From Tragulus kanchil (lineage: Eukaryota > Chordata > Mammalia > Artiodactyla > Tragulidae), in contig JAIOJX010000032.1 in the NCBI GenBank assembly GCA_022376925.1, forward strand, positions 97,084,794 to 97,148,793: a stretch of 64,000 nucleotides of DNA. The letters run 5' to 3'. The notes under the pieces are model-generated. The model was given only the letters and a program-made list of their open reading frames with translations, was not told where the DNA came from and did not search any database. The position numbers and the translations under genes were made by a program. Below are positions 11,841 to 24,836 of this stretch, piece after piece (position 1 is the stretch's first letter; each line of letters opens with the position of its first letter).

Positions 11841-12952
11841 AAAATTATTGCTGCAGCACTATTTACAAGAGACAAGACATGGTAAAACAGTGAAATGTCA
11901 TAACTCTACCTTGTGATCGCATACTAGTCCAACATCCCAGAAAAACATCCTTTTCTAAGGAACACCTCTGCATCTTCTGTGAAGTGTTCTTAAACAGGGC
12001 ACTGAACACTATAAGGATTTTGTGTCCTGGCCCCAGGCTTTCCTTTAGTCTCATCCAACAACACCTTTTCCTTTCCACACCACCCCTCCCCACCCTGTCC
12101 CTGATTCCTCAAATGACTGATACAGCGATAGCTCTAGAAACACAGTATTCTATTCTGCACAGAGGTACCTGTGCATGCTCTACCACTTCTCCTCCACAGA
12201 CAGACCGTCAGGTTGTATATCCAGGATCTAACACATCATGGCCGTGTGGCCTTGGGAAAGCTACTTAACTACTCTTCACTTCAACTTCTCTGTCTTATGA
12301 TGATTACAGAGGACAACAGGACTACCTTTACTACATGGCTACTGAGAGAACAATCAGCACGTGCATCTGAAGTGTCCAGAAAAACATCTGGCTCAGAATA
12401 ACCACTCTTAAATGATTTTTTGTATTAGTTAAAATGCCAGTTCTACCACATTTCCAGTTTCAGGAAGGAGAATGGGCTTTAGAGACTGAAACACTTTAGT
12501 TCAAACCTTGTTTCTCCTAAGGGAACCCTCCTACACTGTTGGTAGGAATGTAAATTGGTGAAGATGCTATGGAAAATAGTATGGAGGTGCCTCAAAAAAC
12601 TAAAAATAGAATTACCATATGACCCAGCAACAAAACTGAAATTTACTGTATATATCCACAAAACTGAAATACTGCATATGATATGAAATTTACTGCATGT
12701 ATCAACAAAACTGAAATACAGCATATGAATATGACATTGCATATATCGACAAAACCTAAATTTACTGTATGACTCGAGGAACTCAAACTGGGGTTTGGTA
12801 ACAAACTCAGAGGTGGGATGGGGAGAGAGATGGAGGGATGCTCAAGTGGGAGGGGACATGGGTAAACCTACAGCTTATTCGTGTTGATGTTTCATAGAAA
12901 CCAATACAATACTGTGAAGCAATTATCCTCCAGTTAAAATAAATAAATTGTA

Positions 12953-13490
12953 AAAATTATTGCTGCAGCACTATTTACAAGAGACAAGACATGGTAAAAC
13001 AGTGAAATGTCTATTGACTGGTGAATGGATAAAGAAGCTGAGGTACATGTATACAATGGAATACTACTCAGTAATTTTTAAAAATGCTATTTGCATAAAC
13101 ATGGATAGAGATCATCATACTAAGTGAAGTCGGACAAAGAAAGACAAGCAAATGGTATCACATGTGGAATAAAAGTATGACACAAATGAACTTGTCTACA
13201 AACAGAAACAAACGTGGAGAGAACGGATTTTTGGTTGCCAAGAAGGAAAGAAGGTGATGGAGGAATAAACTGAGAGTTTGGGATTAGCAGAAGCAAGATA
13301 TTATATATAGAATGGAAAAATAACAAGGTCACAGGGTATAGCACAGGGAACTACATTCAATATCCTGTGATAAACCATAATGGAAAAGAAAATTAAAAAG
13401 AACTGAATTGAATCACTTTGCTGTAGACCAAAAATTAACTCAAGATTGTAAATCAATTATACTTCAATAAAATAAAATTTTAAAATAATC
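12953..13490 (+). mobile_element. L1 LINE 3' end
   Basis: It continues the L1 interrupted upstream: 'ttgctgcagcactatttac', 'gaatggataaagaagctgaggtacatgtatacaatggaatactactcagt', 'catactaagtgaagtc', then the 3' UTR with 'ggtcacagggtatagcacagggaac' and 'aaatcaattatacttcaataaaat'. The last part, from 13327, is repeated at 14396-14560 because of duplication 4. Confidence 0.9.
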
Positions 13491-15465
13491 AAAAAATTGT
13501 TAAAAGTTTAGTTCTCCCACTTGGCAATTAGATTACTTCTGAACAGTAGTCACCTAATATGTCTAGGCCTCCCTTGTTTAGTGACAGCAATGTCTAACTC
13601 GTCTTGTTAGTAGGGTTCAATTCAATACCGTTATACATACTACTATGTTTATTCGAGCATGGCACCAGTAAATGTTAGCCTCCCTCACAATCCTTACTCG
13701 TCTCCAATCATATGGGGCTAATCCATTTCCCTGGTGAGAATCTTAGGTCCTTTTAAGGAGGGATCATAATTTATTCACCTGAGATAACATGAAATAACTA
13801 TTTCCTAAATGAAATTCTTATTGACCATGCGACAGTTTGTTCATCAGTCCTGGTTTGTAGCCAGGTGTGTGCTACATATGAAGGTGAACACAGATGAAAG
13901 GCAGAAATATGCTGGTCCTAACCTCAGGCTGCTTACTGGCTAGGTGGAGCAAAGAGTTTGCTGAGGAAACAGCAGGGATGTGTAAGTAGCCAAGAAGAAT
14001 GAAAACTGGAAAATATCTGATGTACAAACTGAGGATGCTGCACGGTCATGAAAGAAAGGCACTACCATGGGCAGGCAACAGAGGGGAGGTGTTACTTGGG
14101 AGAGAGCGTCTGACCTCGGTGAGGAGAGAAGGCAAAGACTGAGCAGGATGGAATGGAGAACATTCCAGCTGGGACAATGGCCTGAGCAAATGCAGGAAGA
14201 AGTAGCAAGTGAGTCCCTGGCCACAGAAGAGGAATGCTTGGAAGGTCAGCCTGAGACACATGTGCCTAAGTGGAGGAAGAGGAAAATCTAAATTCATACG
14301 AGATGTTCAGCTCAGAAGAGAATGGGGCCACCTTGGATCCTGAGCAGGGGGTGAACTGCAGACCAGTTTTAGGAAAGTGAGGACAAAAATAACAGGGTCA
14401 CAGGGTATAGCACAGGGAACTACATTCAATATCCTGTGATAAACCATAATGGAAAAGAAAATTAAAAAGAACTGAATTGAATCACTTTGCTGTAGACCAA
14501 AATTAACTCAAGATTGTAAATCAATTATACTTCAATAAAATAAAATTTTAAAATAATCAAAAAATTGTTAAAAGTTTAGTTCTCCCACTTGGCAATTAGA
14601 TTACTTCTGAACAGTAGTCACCTAATATGTCTAGGCCTCCCTTGTTTAGTGACAGCAATGTCTAACTCGTCTTGTTAGTAGGGTTCAATTCAATACCGTT
14701 ATACATACTACTATGTTTATTCGAGCATGGCACCAGTAAATGTTAGCCTCCCTCACAATCCTTACTCGTCTCCAATCATATGGGGCTAATCCATTTCCCT
14801 GGTGAGAATCTTAGGTCCTTTTAAGGAGGGATCATAATTTATTCACCTGAGATAACATGAAATAACTATTTCCTAAATGAAATTCTTATTGACCATGCGA
14901 CAGTTTGTTCATCAGTCCTGGTTTGTAGCCAGGTGTGTGCTACATATGAAGGTGAACACAGATGAAAGGCAGAAATATGCTGGTCCTAACCTCAGGCTGC
15001 TTACTGGCTAGGTGGAGCAAAGAGTTTGCTGAGGAAACAGCAGGGATGTGTAAGTAGCCAAGAAGAATGAAAACTGGAAAATATCTGATGTACAAACTGA
15101 GGATGCTGCACGGTCATGAAAGAAAGGCACTACCATGGGCAGGCAACAGAGGGGAGGTGTTACTTGGGAGAGAGCGTCTGACCTCGGTGAGGAGAGAAGG
15201 CAAAGACTGAGCAGGATGGAATGGAGAACATTCCAGCTGGGACAATGGCCTGAGCAAATGCAGGAAGAAGTAGCAAGTGAGTCCCTGGCCACAGAAGAGG
15301 AATGCTTGGAAGGTCAGCCTGAGACACATGTGCCTAAGTGGAGGAAGAGGAAAATCTAAATTCATACGAGATGTTCAGCTCAGAAGAGAATGGGGCCACC
15401 TTGGATCCTGAGCAGGGGGTGAACTGCAGACCAGTTTTAGGAAAGTGAGGACAAAAATAACAGGG
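13327..15465 (+). repeat. direct duplication 4 (unit about 1.07 kb)
   Basis: Positions 13327-14395 are repeated at 14396-15464, offset 1068-1069. The copies are almost identical; one A is lost in a run near 14500. At the join the end of the unit (ACAAAAATAACAGG) runs straight into the start of the L1 3' UTR piece GGTCACAGGG. A common GG/GGG makes the exact point ambiguous by two or three bases. Confidence 0.95.
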
Positions 15466-15890
15466 AGGGAAGTCTGCTGGGGAGGGAAGGTGGGAAGGGA
15501 GGGAAGAAGGGAGGCGAGGGGGGGAAAGGGAAGGGGAGGGAAGAGAGACAGGAGGGGAGGCAGGAGGGAAGGGAAGGTAGGGGGGAGGTGGGAGGGGTGG
15601 AGAGGGGAGATAGGAGGCAGGTGGTCCAGTTTCCATATACATTTCTGACACAAAAGGAAAAGAAGGATTAGAGGAAAAGTAAGAAAAAGAAATAGGAAGG
15701 TAAAACAGCAAAGAAGATAAGTGAAAAAGAAGGTGAAACAAAGTAGGAGAGAGGATGGAAGGAGGAGAAAAAGACAAAATAAACAATGGATGGAGAGGGA
15801 AAGGGAAGTTAAGGTGAAGGGAAAGAATGGGTTAAACATGAAAAGTGGATAAAATGAGAAAGATAGGAAAGCAGCAAAATGAAAAAGATG
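15466..15890 (+). repeat. purine-rich low-complexity tract
   Basis: For about 425 bases the plus strand is nearly all A and G. It is first a GGGA/GGAAG-rich half (15466-15620), then an interruption with mixed bases (15620-15655), then an AAAGAA/GGAAAA half. The 150- and 197-codon antisense frames here are translations of the pyrimidine strand and are not genes. Such tracts can adopt triplex or G-quadruplex forms, but nothing in the sequence shows that this one does. Confidence 0.9.
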
Positions 15891-16145
15891 TGTGGAAAAC
15901 AAGAGCAGGACCACGACAATGTCCCTGACGACGAGACAGAATGTGGAGAAGGAAGGGCAGCAGCTCATGGTGTGCAGCCGCCTCTCCTCTGGGTGGATGA
16001 AGTCATGGCTGATGTCACCGCCTCTGAGTCAGACGCCCACCAAGGAGATGGAGCAGCCCCCGCCCGGTATCCCATCCCACCCTCCTGGACAAGAGGGGCT
16101 CATTCCCTGCCTCGTGTTCCGGGGCACTGTCTAGTCTGGTCCTGA
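15891..16145. other. intronic sequence, nothing recognised
   Basis: More GC-rich than its surroundings with scattered CpG, but no exon-like frame with splice sites and no repeat family recognised. Confidence 0.45.
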
Positions 16146-18323
16146 GAGGACTGAAATGAGCAGGGTTCTCCTTGGGCCCAGGGAGGACACTGCAGCCAGA
16201 GGAGCACGCCAGGCTTGTCGCCATCGGGTTTTCAGGTCCAGGGCCTGAAGTAGGATGGTCAGAGCGGTGCCACAGAGGCTTCCGGCTTTTCTCTGACGGG
16301 GCTAAGGCTCCATCCCATGATGGTGAAAAAGGAAATCCCCATGATGAATAGTACTGAATTCACAAAAGGGCCTCCAAAGGGGCTCCTAGACTGACTCACA
16401 GAGCTGCTTTCTCACGTTCTGGGCTCTCAACATGCTCCCAGTACAGGCCCACAGAGGCCGGCTTTCCCTGGACGGCCAGACCTCTCCCCGCACGAGTCAC
16501 CCACCCTGCAGGCTGCACACTTCCATCAGCACCTAGCCTACCTACACCTCCTCCTGCCTCCTCTCCCCCAAAAGGTATGTCTCCATCCTGCTGTTGGAGC
16601 CCCATGACTTTATTTCTATTCCTCTATGAGAACATGAATTGCTGAAGGACAGGGACTCTGGTTTACTGCATTTAACCAAGGACTTTGAATACAATAAATT
16701 TTCAGTATTTGCTGAATGAATGGGTGTCCTTGGTGAATTCTGGCAGGAAGTGCGTAGAAGGGCAGCACGCTTCCAGTTTTAGGCCTCTTATAGCCATCAT
16801 CCTGAGAATGTTGCTTGCTGAAGACAGTACCCTAAAGATACCGGTAACAGTGCAAGTGAAACTGTTCCGGAAGCAGTTGCCTGGGGCATCTGAGGAGGGA
16901 TTTTCTCTCTCCCCAACTCCTCCACTCTCCCTGGACCTGGGAGCTGCTGTGGGAAGGGCAGTGGCTTGAGAGAGAGGTGTCCTAGATGCCCTGCTCTAGC
17001 ACCCACACGCCGCCTGCTCCCAGCTGCTCAGACACAATTAACACCACCCACTCCCCAAGCTGTTCATCAAGAATAAGCATAGTTTAAAGAAAACACAGTA
17101 CTTCCTTCAAGACAATATGGATTCTTACTTTCATGCTTAGCTTTCTTATTTGCACTTAAAGATAAGCATATGAAAAATGGACCTCACTCAATTGTTTTCC
17201 CCCAAAATCAACTTCTTGTGCTCTAACCATCAGGGGGAGGACTGAAATGAGCAGGGTTCTCCTTGGGCCCAGGGAGGACACTGCAGCCAGAGGAGCACGC
17301 CAGGCTTGTCGCCATCGGGTTTTCAGGTCCAGGGCCTGAAGTAGGATGGTCAGAGCGGTGCCACAGAGGCTTCCGGCTTTTCTCTGACGGGGCTAAGGCT
17401 CCATCCCATGATGGTGAAAAAGGAAATCCCCATGATGAATAGTACTGAATTCACAAAAGGGCCTCCAAAGGGGCTCCTAGACTGACTCACAGAGCTGCTT
17501 TCTCACGTTCTGGGCTCTCAACATGCTCCCAGTACAGGCCCACAGAGGCCGGCTTTCCCTGGACGGCCAGACCTCTCCCCGCACGAGTCACCCACCCTGC
17601 AGGCTGCACACTTCCATCAGCACCTAGCCTACCTACACCTCCTCCTGCCTCCTCTCCCCCAAAAGGTATGTCTCCATCCTGCTGTTGGAGCCCCATGACT
17701 TTATTTCTATTCCTCTATGAGAACATGAATTGCTGAAGGACAGGGACTCTGGTTTACTGCATTTAACCAAGGACTTTGAATACAATAAATTTTCAGTATT
17801 TGCTGAATGAATGGGTGTCCTTGGTGAATTCTGGCAGGAAGTGCGTAGAAGGGCAGCACGCTTCCAGTTTTAGGCCTCTTATAGCCATCATCCTGAGAAT
17901 GTTGCTTGCTGAAGACAGTACCCTAAAGATACCGGTAACAGTGCAAGTGAAACTGTTCCGGAAGCAGTTGCCTGGGGCATCTGAGGAGGGATTTTCTCTC
18001 TCCCCAACTCCTCCACTCTCCCTGGACCTGGGAGCTGCTGTGGGAAGGGCAGTGGCTTGAGAGAGAGGTGTCCTAGATGCCCTGCTCTAGCACCCACACG
18101 CCGCCTGCTCCCAGCTGCTCAGACACAATTAACACCACCCACTCCCCAAGCTGTTCATCAAGAATAAGCATAGTTTAAAGAAAACACAGTACTTCCTTCA
18201 AGACAATATGGATTCTTACTTTCATGCTTAGCTTTCTTATTTGCACTTAAAGATAAGCATATGAAAAATGGACCTCACTCAATTGTTTTCCCCCAAAATC
18301 AACTTCTTGTGCTCTAACCATCA
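16146..18323 (+). repeat. direct duplication 5 (unit 1.09 kb)
   Basis: Positions 16146-17236 are repeated at 17237-18323, offset 1091. I see essentially no internal differences. At the join the unit end (GCTCTAACCATCA) is followed by a few G and then the unit start GAGGACTGAAATGAG. Confidence 0.95.
16610..16725 (+). mobile_element. L2 LINE 3' end remnant (second copy 17701-17816)
   Basis: The order 'gctgaaggacagggactctgg', then 'atacaataaattttcagtatttgctgaatgaatggg' matches the end of mammalian L2. Highly diverged. Confidence 0.55.
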
Positions 18324-20306
18324 TTTGAAAATATATCACTACCACCAGCACTCTACAACTTACCAAATCCCTTCTGATACAAAATATTGGTGTCAATACC
18401 ATTTCATGGACAGGAAACAAAGACCCATAAGTGAAACAAATTCCCCAAGATCATGCAGATAGCAAGTGAAACTCCGGCCACTTGAACTTCAAACCTAGTG
18501 CTTCTTCACTGCTGTCTGGTCGTTGCCTCCCAGGACATGGGAGGTGCTCGATAAATACTTGCACAGTGATTCACTCCCTTTCTCAGGTCCATGGGCTGGT
18601 CTCTGACCCCTGGCCAAAGCCAGACCACACGGCCTTGTGCCAAGACAACTGCAGCAGGCTTCACTCTGGTCCCGATTTTCTCCCCAACTCTCAGGCTCAC
18701 AGAATGCCAGCGCTGAAAGAGAACTTCAGGGGTTACGAAGAACAGCTGTTCCCAAATGCCAGGCCCTGACTGGTGCTCATCTGTGACTGGTCATTTTCAC
18801 TAATCAGTGGTGAATAATACCAATAGAGAAGATGAAATTCTTAGTATTAATAATACTATGAATAATTAATTGGTAAAAAAGATCTCATGTCCTGGTAGCT
18901 TGTTTTGCTTCCCTTGGGCAAACTCCAATACTCTACGCATGCAACATAACTGGGAGCAAACATGGATCCATGCCTCTATTCAGATCCTTAAGCAAAGCTC
19001 AGATAAGAGGCAGAGACCGGAGAGGACAGAGCCACTTACCCAAGCAGCTTCTACTTCCCTCCGAACACTCTCTACTCTTGCATTTTTGAGCCAAAAGACC
19101 CTGACTGTTGAGATGACAGAGCGTGAAAGCCAGACTAAAGTAGCTTTTTGGGAGGTGTGGGTAGGGGTACTGATGAGGCGGCAGTGGCTTGAGAGAGGTG
19201 TCCTAGATGCCCTGCTCTAGCACCCACACGCCTGCTCCCAGCTGCTCAGACACAATTAACACCACCCACTCCCCAAGCTGTTCATCAAGAATAAGCATAG
19301 TTTAAAGAAAACACAGTACTTCCTTCAAGACAATATGGATTCTTACTTTCATGCTTAGCTTTCTTATTTGCACTTAAAGATAAGCATATGAAAAATGGAC
19401 CTCACTCAATTGTTTTCCCCCAAAATCAACTTCTTGTGCTCTAACCATCATTTGAAAATATATCACTACCACCAGCACTCTACAACTTACCAAATCCCTT
19501 CTGATACAAAATATTGGTGTCAATACCATTTCATGGACAGGAAACAAAGACCCATAAGTGAAACAAATTCCCCAAGATCATGCAGATAGCAAGTGAAACT
19601 CCGGCCACTTGAACTTCAAACCTAGTGCTTCTTCACTGCTGTCTGGTCGTTGCCTCCCAGGACATGGGAGGTGCTCGATAAATACTTGCACAGTGATTCA
19701 CTCCCTTTCTCAGGTCCATGGGCTGGTCTCTGACCCCTGGCCAAAGCCAGACCACACGGCCTTGTGCCAAGACAACTGCAGCAGGCTTCACTCTGGTCCC
19801 GATTTTCTCCCCAACTCTCAGGCTCACAGAATGCCAGCGCTGAAAGAGAACTTCAGGGGTTACGAAGAACAGCTGTTCCCAAATGCCAGGCCCTGACTGG
19901 TGCTCATCTGTGACTGGTCATTTTCACTAATCAGTGGTGAATAATACCAATAGAGAAGATGAAATTCTTAGTATTAATAATACTATGAATAATTAATTGG
20001 TAAAAAAGATCTCATGTCCTGGTAGCTTGTTTTGCTTCCCTTGGGCAAACTCCAATACTCTACGCATGCAACATAACTGGGAGCAAACATGGATCCATGC
20101 CTCTATTCAGATCCTTAAGCAAAGCTCAGATAAGAGGCAGAGACCGGAGAGGACAGAGCCACTTACCCAAGCAGCTTCTACTTCCCTCCGAACACTCTCT
20201 ACTCTTGCATTTTTGAGCCAAAAGACCCTGACTGTTGAGATGACAGAGCGTGAAAGCCAGACTAAAGTAGCTTTTTGGGAGGTGTGGGTAGGGGTACTGA
20301 TGAGGC
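18048..20306 (+). repeat. direct duplication 6 (unit about 1.13 kb)
   Basis: Positions 18048-19179 are repeated at 19180-20306. The second copy loses GA in a GAGAGAG run and CGC in CCGCCTG within its first 60 bases, i.e. just after the join. Positions 18048-18323 are shared with duplication 5, so this piece also occurs three times. Confidence 0.95.
18340..18510 (-). mobile_element. MIR SINE, reverse (second copy 19467-19637)
   Basis: Reverse MIR blocks are visible: 'cataagtgaaacaaattccccaagatcatgcagatagcaagtgaa', then 'acttgaacttcaaacctagtgc'. Old and diverged. Confidence 0.6.
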
Positions 20307-21218
20307 TGTAGAGCTGAGATCAGACTTCCTTTTATTACTGAGGTCACACCCAAGTTTCACCTAATCCACAGCCTCTCCATCCAGGAAGGATTCAAAGATG
20401 TGGGCTTCCATGGGGATCCCTGAATCCCTTTATCATTCAACCAGCAACATGGACACAGCTTCACGCACAGAGACTGACCTCCAACGAGGTCTTAGCTACA
20501 GAGGTACTAACAGAAGCCCCAGGTTTAGAACAGCTAAGGAACTAACTGAATCATTTATTTATTTTTTTCCAACTACAAACATTTCAGGTGAATGCAAAGA
20601 GAAGGAAGGGGCCAGTCCTGTGGGAGGTTAAGTCTTTGCTGGAGCACAGAGAAGAGAGGACTGGGTTGGAGCTTGTGTAGTGGAGGGGATCTTAAGCAGT
20701 CACCCAGTTTTCAAGCATGGATCTTTACTTGTTGCTCTAACTTTGGTGGAATCTTTATTCTAGAATTTAAATTAGACAAACTTGTTATCTGTGATTTGAA
20801 ACTAAGAGCATTAGTTCTTTTTACCTAGATATCCTCGTATCTGTCAGGAAGACACATGGGCCTTGCCTGATAGGGGCTGGAGCTGACAAGCTAACCTTTA
20901 CTCCTTCTAAATCTATTTCTGAGGGTGAGGGAACCCAGGCTTTTGCATTCCAGCACTGCCAGAAGTCAGAGAGTCAGGAGGTGGTAACCCATCTAACTCT
21001 CTCCATCCTCAGCTTCTTTATCTGCAAAGTAAGTTATGATAACATCTATCTCACAGTATTCTCAGAAGAATTAAATGAGATAGCAGACTTAAAAGCACAT
21101 GGTAGAGATATTTAATAAATTCTAATGCAGGTGTCAATAATGTTCATAGACAATAATCAGAGTCCCTATCTTGAACGGTGTTGGTCAGTATCTCAAAAAA
21201 GTACAGGGTCTTTAACAT
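20307..21218. other. intronic sequence with a MIR remnant at 20945-21125
   Basis: Apart from a MIR-like segment ('cctcagcttctttatctgcaaagtaagttatgataacatctatctcac', about 21008-21055), I recognise nothing. No exon is supported. Confidence 0.5.
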
Positions 21219-21227
21219 TTCAAAATA

Positions 21228-21562
21228 TGGGCTTCCCTGGTGGTCCAGTGGGTAAGGACACCACCTTGCAGTGAAAGGGGCGCCGGTTCGATCCCTGGCC
21301 TGGGAAGATCCCATGTGCCGTGGAGCGGCTGGACCAGTGTGTCCAATTATCGAGCCGGGCTCTGGAGCGAATGCGCCCAGAGTCGGTGCTCTGAGACAAC
21401 AGAGGCCACTGCAATGGGAGGCCCACAGGAGCCAAAGAACAAAGACGGATGAAAAACAGATAAATGAAAGACCAAGAGAAGTGGCCCGCCTGCCCCCTCC
21501 CTCCCAACCCGCCCTCTAAAATAAATAAATAAATAAATAAATAAAATCTTTAAAAAAAAAAA
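21228..21562 (+). mobile_element. Bov-tA-family SINE with TAAA tail and 9-bp target-site duplication
   Basis: It begins GGGCTTCCCTGGTGGTCCAG. It has the tRNA-like B box in GCCGGTTCGATCCCTGG (about 21283) and the non-tRNA body GGAGCGGCTGGACCAGTGTG. It ends in GCCCACAGGAGCCAAAGAAC, a CCCTCC-rich part and a (TAAA)n array at 21519-21545. TTCAAAATA flanks it at 21219-21227 and 21563-21571. The open frames here are by-products of the SINE. Confidence 0.9.
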
Positions 21563-21571
21563 TTCAAAATA

Positions 21572-22480
21572 CTTTCACAAAAATTCAACTTACTCTGAAA
21601 ATTGACGATGGACAGATTGGATGGATGAAAGAACAGATATATGAACCTATACATGATAAAACAAGTGCAGTAAAACATTAATGATATACCAGGTGAGGAT
21701 TCTAAGTGTCCATTATAAAGTTCTTTCTACTTCTCTGTATGTTTGACAATTTTGACAACAAAACACAGGGAAAAATGGCTTTCACAGCCTCTTACTCTCG
21801 ATCCTAGACTTGGGAGCCTCTTGAGATGAAGGACGCTCTTGGCTTCCACTTTGCCTCCCCATCATCAGGTACTGTGCCTTCCTCACAGTTAGGTATTAGA
21901 TGAATGTTTGTTTCACTAATTCAATTAATATATCCCTACAATAGAAGAATAGTTACTCTCATTTTGAAGACAACAGAACGACAACAACCAAAAAAGAATA
22001 AAACCAACCTATATGTTCAGAGAAAGGAGATGCGCCTCTCTAGAAGCATGTTCTGACTTACATCTTCGCTGACTTCTGACCTGCCTCCTCCCTTTCCCCA
22101 GATAACATGCACATATCTAGGGTCTCCAAATCTCCAAGGGAACAACAGCTCATCTCAGTGAAATCTACCATGCTACTGAGTTCACAACACACAGTAAATG
22201 CACTGTCTTTGTTAGTGTCTTTTCTAAAGACTATTTTCCTCCAATAGATGCGACCTCCATCTTAACCACTGTGAGAAAAGAATTCTGTTCAACTTTTGTC
22301 TAATATTGAATCATACCATGCAGGCATAAGACCAGCAGAACTCAGTAATCATTCTCTCGCTTCTCTAGTTAAACTGTAAATTCCTAGATGTAGCTGACAT
22401 CCCTACACAGTGGTCAGGATGGGTGGCAGCAAGGAAGCTGGGACTGTGGGTTTTTCTATTTATTACAGTTATAAGGCAGC
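21572..22480. other. intronic sequence, nothing definite
   Basis: No gene, exon or clear repeat is seen. The stretch near 21600-21780 has an L1-like A-rich 3' flavour, but I cannot secure it. Confidence 0.45.
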
Positions 22481-24836
22481 CTCAGACCAGGAAATAAGAA
22501 TTCATTTGGCAAATAGTATTGAGTATGTTTTCAATGCCAAGCACCACATTTGGGTCAGGGGAGACAACAGTTAAGTAGGGAGAGAGAGATCTGGTCCCTG
22601 CTTTTACGGAGCCAAGAAAACCACCAACCCACACAAGGAAGGAACACAATGTAGCAGACAACAAAACAAAGAAACTAACAAGACAGGATTTAGAGCCAGA
22701 AGGACCTTCATGAAGTCCCAGACCTGATACCTATGGACAAGGCACTGCATCTTACTGAGGCTCACTGTATTTATATATAAAATGCAGCAAGCACTAATAC
22801 TTAACTCGCAAGGCCATGTCATCAAAGAAAGAAAACATATGTCCAAGTCATAGAAGCTGTAAAGTAAAATAAAAAATATAGTTTCATAATAATAGCTGAC
22901 ATTTATTAAATGTTATGAGGTATCAGCCCAAGTCCTTCTCTTTTTAAAAAAATGTTTGGTTTGCTTTTTAACATCACTTTGCTGAACTATAAAAGAACAC
23001 AGCACATAGTTGGCATAAATCAAATATGCAAATGCAAGGATAAGGAAAAGATTCACTGTCCAGGTAAATGAAGACAGGCCATCTGCCTCAACACTCCATA
23101 TATTTCAGTTACGAGCCCAGTTTATGGGAAGACCACCCTGGAGAGAAAATCCACAACAGATGCCCCAACACCAGCTAACAATACCATCCGCTGTGCTCAA
23201 AGGCTGGGAGGAATCTGGTCCAAATGTAAAACGGCCATCGGATAAACATTCTAAAAAGAGGTTGTTTGATTTTGGTGATGTGTCTTGGATTTTCCTGGGG
23301 CTTAAAGAACCAACACAAAGGGGCCAGTCCCCTAAGAGTACAAAGACAAGGAGAGATGCCCAGAGGAGTTACTGCCTTCATCTGGAGACTTCACTTCACA
23401 CACAGAGTAAGCAGTGATGGCGGCCAAGGGGTGGCTCTGGGGTGGTAAGGAGCAGGAATACTCTGACCTTCCATTTCCACAAAAAGGAAGAGAAAAGTAA
23501 CATACACTTGAAGTGCAGTGGGTCTTTACTTTGGAACAGAACGATCTGGACAGGCAAACCCAGCAACAAGAAGTGGTATGATAAATCATTTAGTAAGTTC
23601 ATCCATCCATCCATGAAAACATCTACTGAATTATCAGTGTTGGATGCTAAGCAATGTAGGCGCTCAGACCAGGAAATAAGAATTCATTTGGCAAATAGTA
23701 TTGAGTATGTTTTCAATGCCAAGCACCACATTTGGGTCAGGGGAGACAACAGTTAAGTAGGGAGAGAGATCTGGTCCCTGCTTTTACGGAGCCAAGAAAA
23801 CCACCAACCCACACAAGGAAGGAACACAATGTAGCAGACAACAAAACAAAGAAACTAACAAGACAGGATTTAGAGCCAGAAGGACCTTCATGAAGTCCCA
23901 GACCTGATACCTATGGACAAGGCACTGCATCTTACTGAGGCTCACTGTATTTATATATAAAATGCAGCAAGCACTAATACTTAACTCGCAAGGCCATGTC
24001 ATCAAAGAAAGAAAACATATGTCCAAGTCATAGAAGCTGTAAAGTAAAATAAAAAATATAGTTTCATAATAATAGCTGACATTTATTAAATGTTATGAGG
24101 TATCAGCCCAAGACCTTCTCTTTTAAAAATGTTTGGTTTGCTTTTTAACATCACTTTGCTGAACTATAAAAGAACACAGCACATAGTTGGCATAAATCAA
24201 ATATGCAAATGCAAGGATAAGGAAAAGATTCACTGTCCAGGTAAATGAAGACAGGCCATCTGCCTCAACACTCCATATATTTCAGTTACGAGCCCAGTTT
24301 ATGGGAAGACCACCCTGGAGAGAAAATCCACAACAGATGCCCCAACACCAGCTAACAATACCATCCGCTGTGCTCAAAGGCTGGGAGGAATCTGGTCCAA
24401 ATGTAAAACGGCCATCGGATAAACATTCTAAAAAGAGGTTGTTTGATTTTGGTGATGTGTCTTGGATTTTCCTGGGGCTTAAAGAACCAACACAAAGGGG
24501 CCAGTCCCCTAAGAGTACAAAGACAAGGAGAGATGCCCAGAGGAGTTACTGCCTTCATCTGGAGACTTCACTTCACACACAGAGTAAGCAGTGATGGCGG
24601 CCAAGGGGTGGCTCTGGGGTGGTAAGGAGCAGGAATACTCTGACCTTCCATTTCCACAAAAAGGAAGAGAAAAGTAACATACACTTGAAGTGCAGTGGGT
24701 CTTTACTTTGGAACAGAACGATCTGGACAGGCAAACCCAGCAACAAGAAGTGGTATGATAAATCATTTAGTAAGTTCATCCATCCATCCATGAAAACATC
24801 TACTGAATTATCAGTGTTGGATGCTAAGCAATGTAG
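22481..24836 (+). repeat. direct duplication 7 (unit about 1.18 kb)
   Basis: Positions 22481-23659 are repeated at 23663-24836 after three extra bases (GCG). The second copy lacks GA in a GAGAGAGA run and three bases in a T/A homopolymer pair near 24120. Otherwise it is near identical. Confidence 0.95.
22690..22830 (+). mobile_element. MIR SINE (second copy 23870-24010)
   Basis: MIR-like order: 'agtcccagacctgatacctatggacaaggcactgcatcttactgaggctcactgt', then 'ataaaatgcagcaagcactaatacttaactcgcaaggc'. Diverged. Confidence 0.55.

Larger units (their letters stand above)
10785..13010 (+). repeat. direct duplication 3 (unit about 1.11 kb)
   Basis: Positions 10785-11897 are repeated at 11898-13010, offset 1113. 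The first 280 bases (10785-11064) are also the end of duplication 2. That stretch therefore occurs three times in the window, at 9624-9903, 10785-11064 and 11898-12177. Copy 2 has GATCGCATAC where the others have GATCGTACATAC, right at the join. Confidence 0.95.

Noticed and set aside
15375..15968. 197-codon minus-strand open frame
   Set aside because: It is the translation of the pyrimidine strand of a low-complexity purine tract. It has biased composition (F, L, P, S), no motif and no splice context.
21228..21562. tRNA gene suggested by the B-box-like GGTTCGATCCC
   Set aside because: The sequence is a tRNA-derived SINE with a non-tRNA body and tail. The cloverleaf is not preserved.
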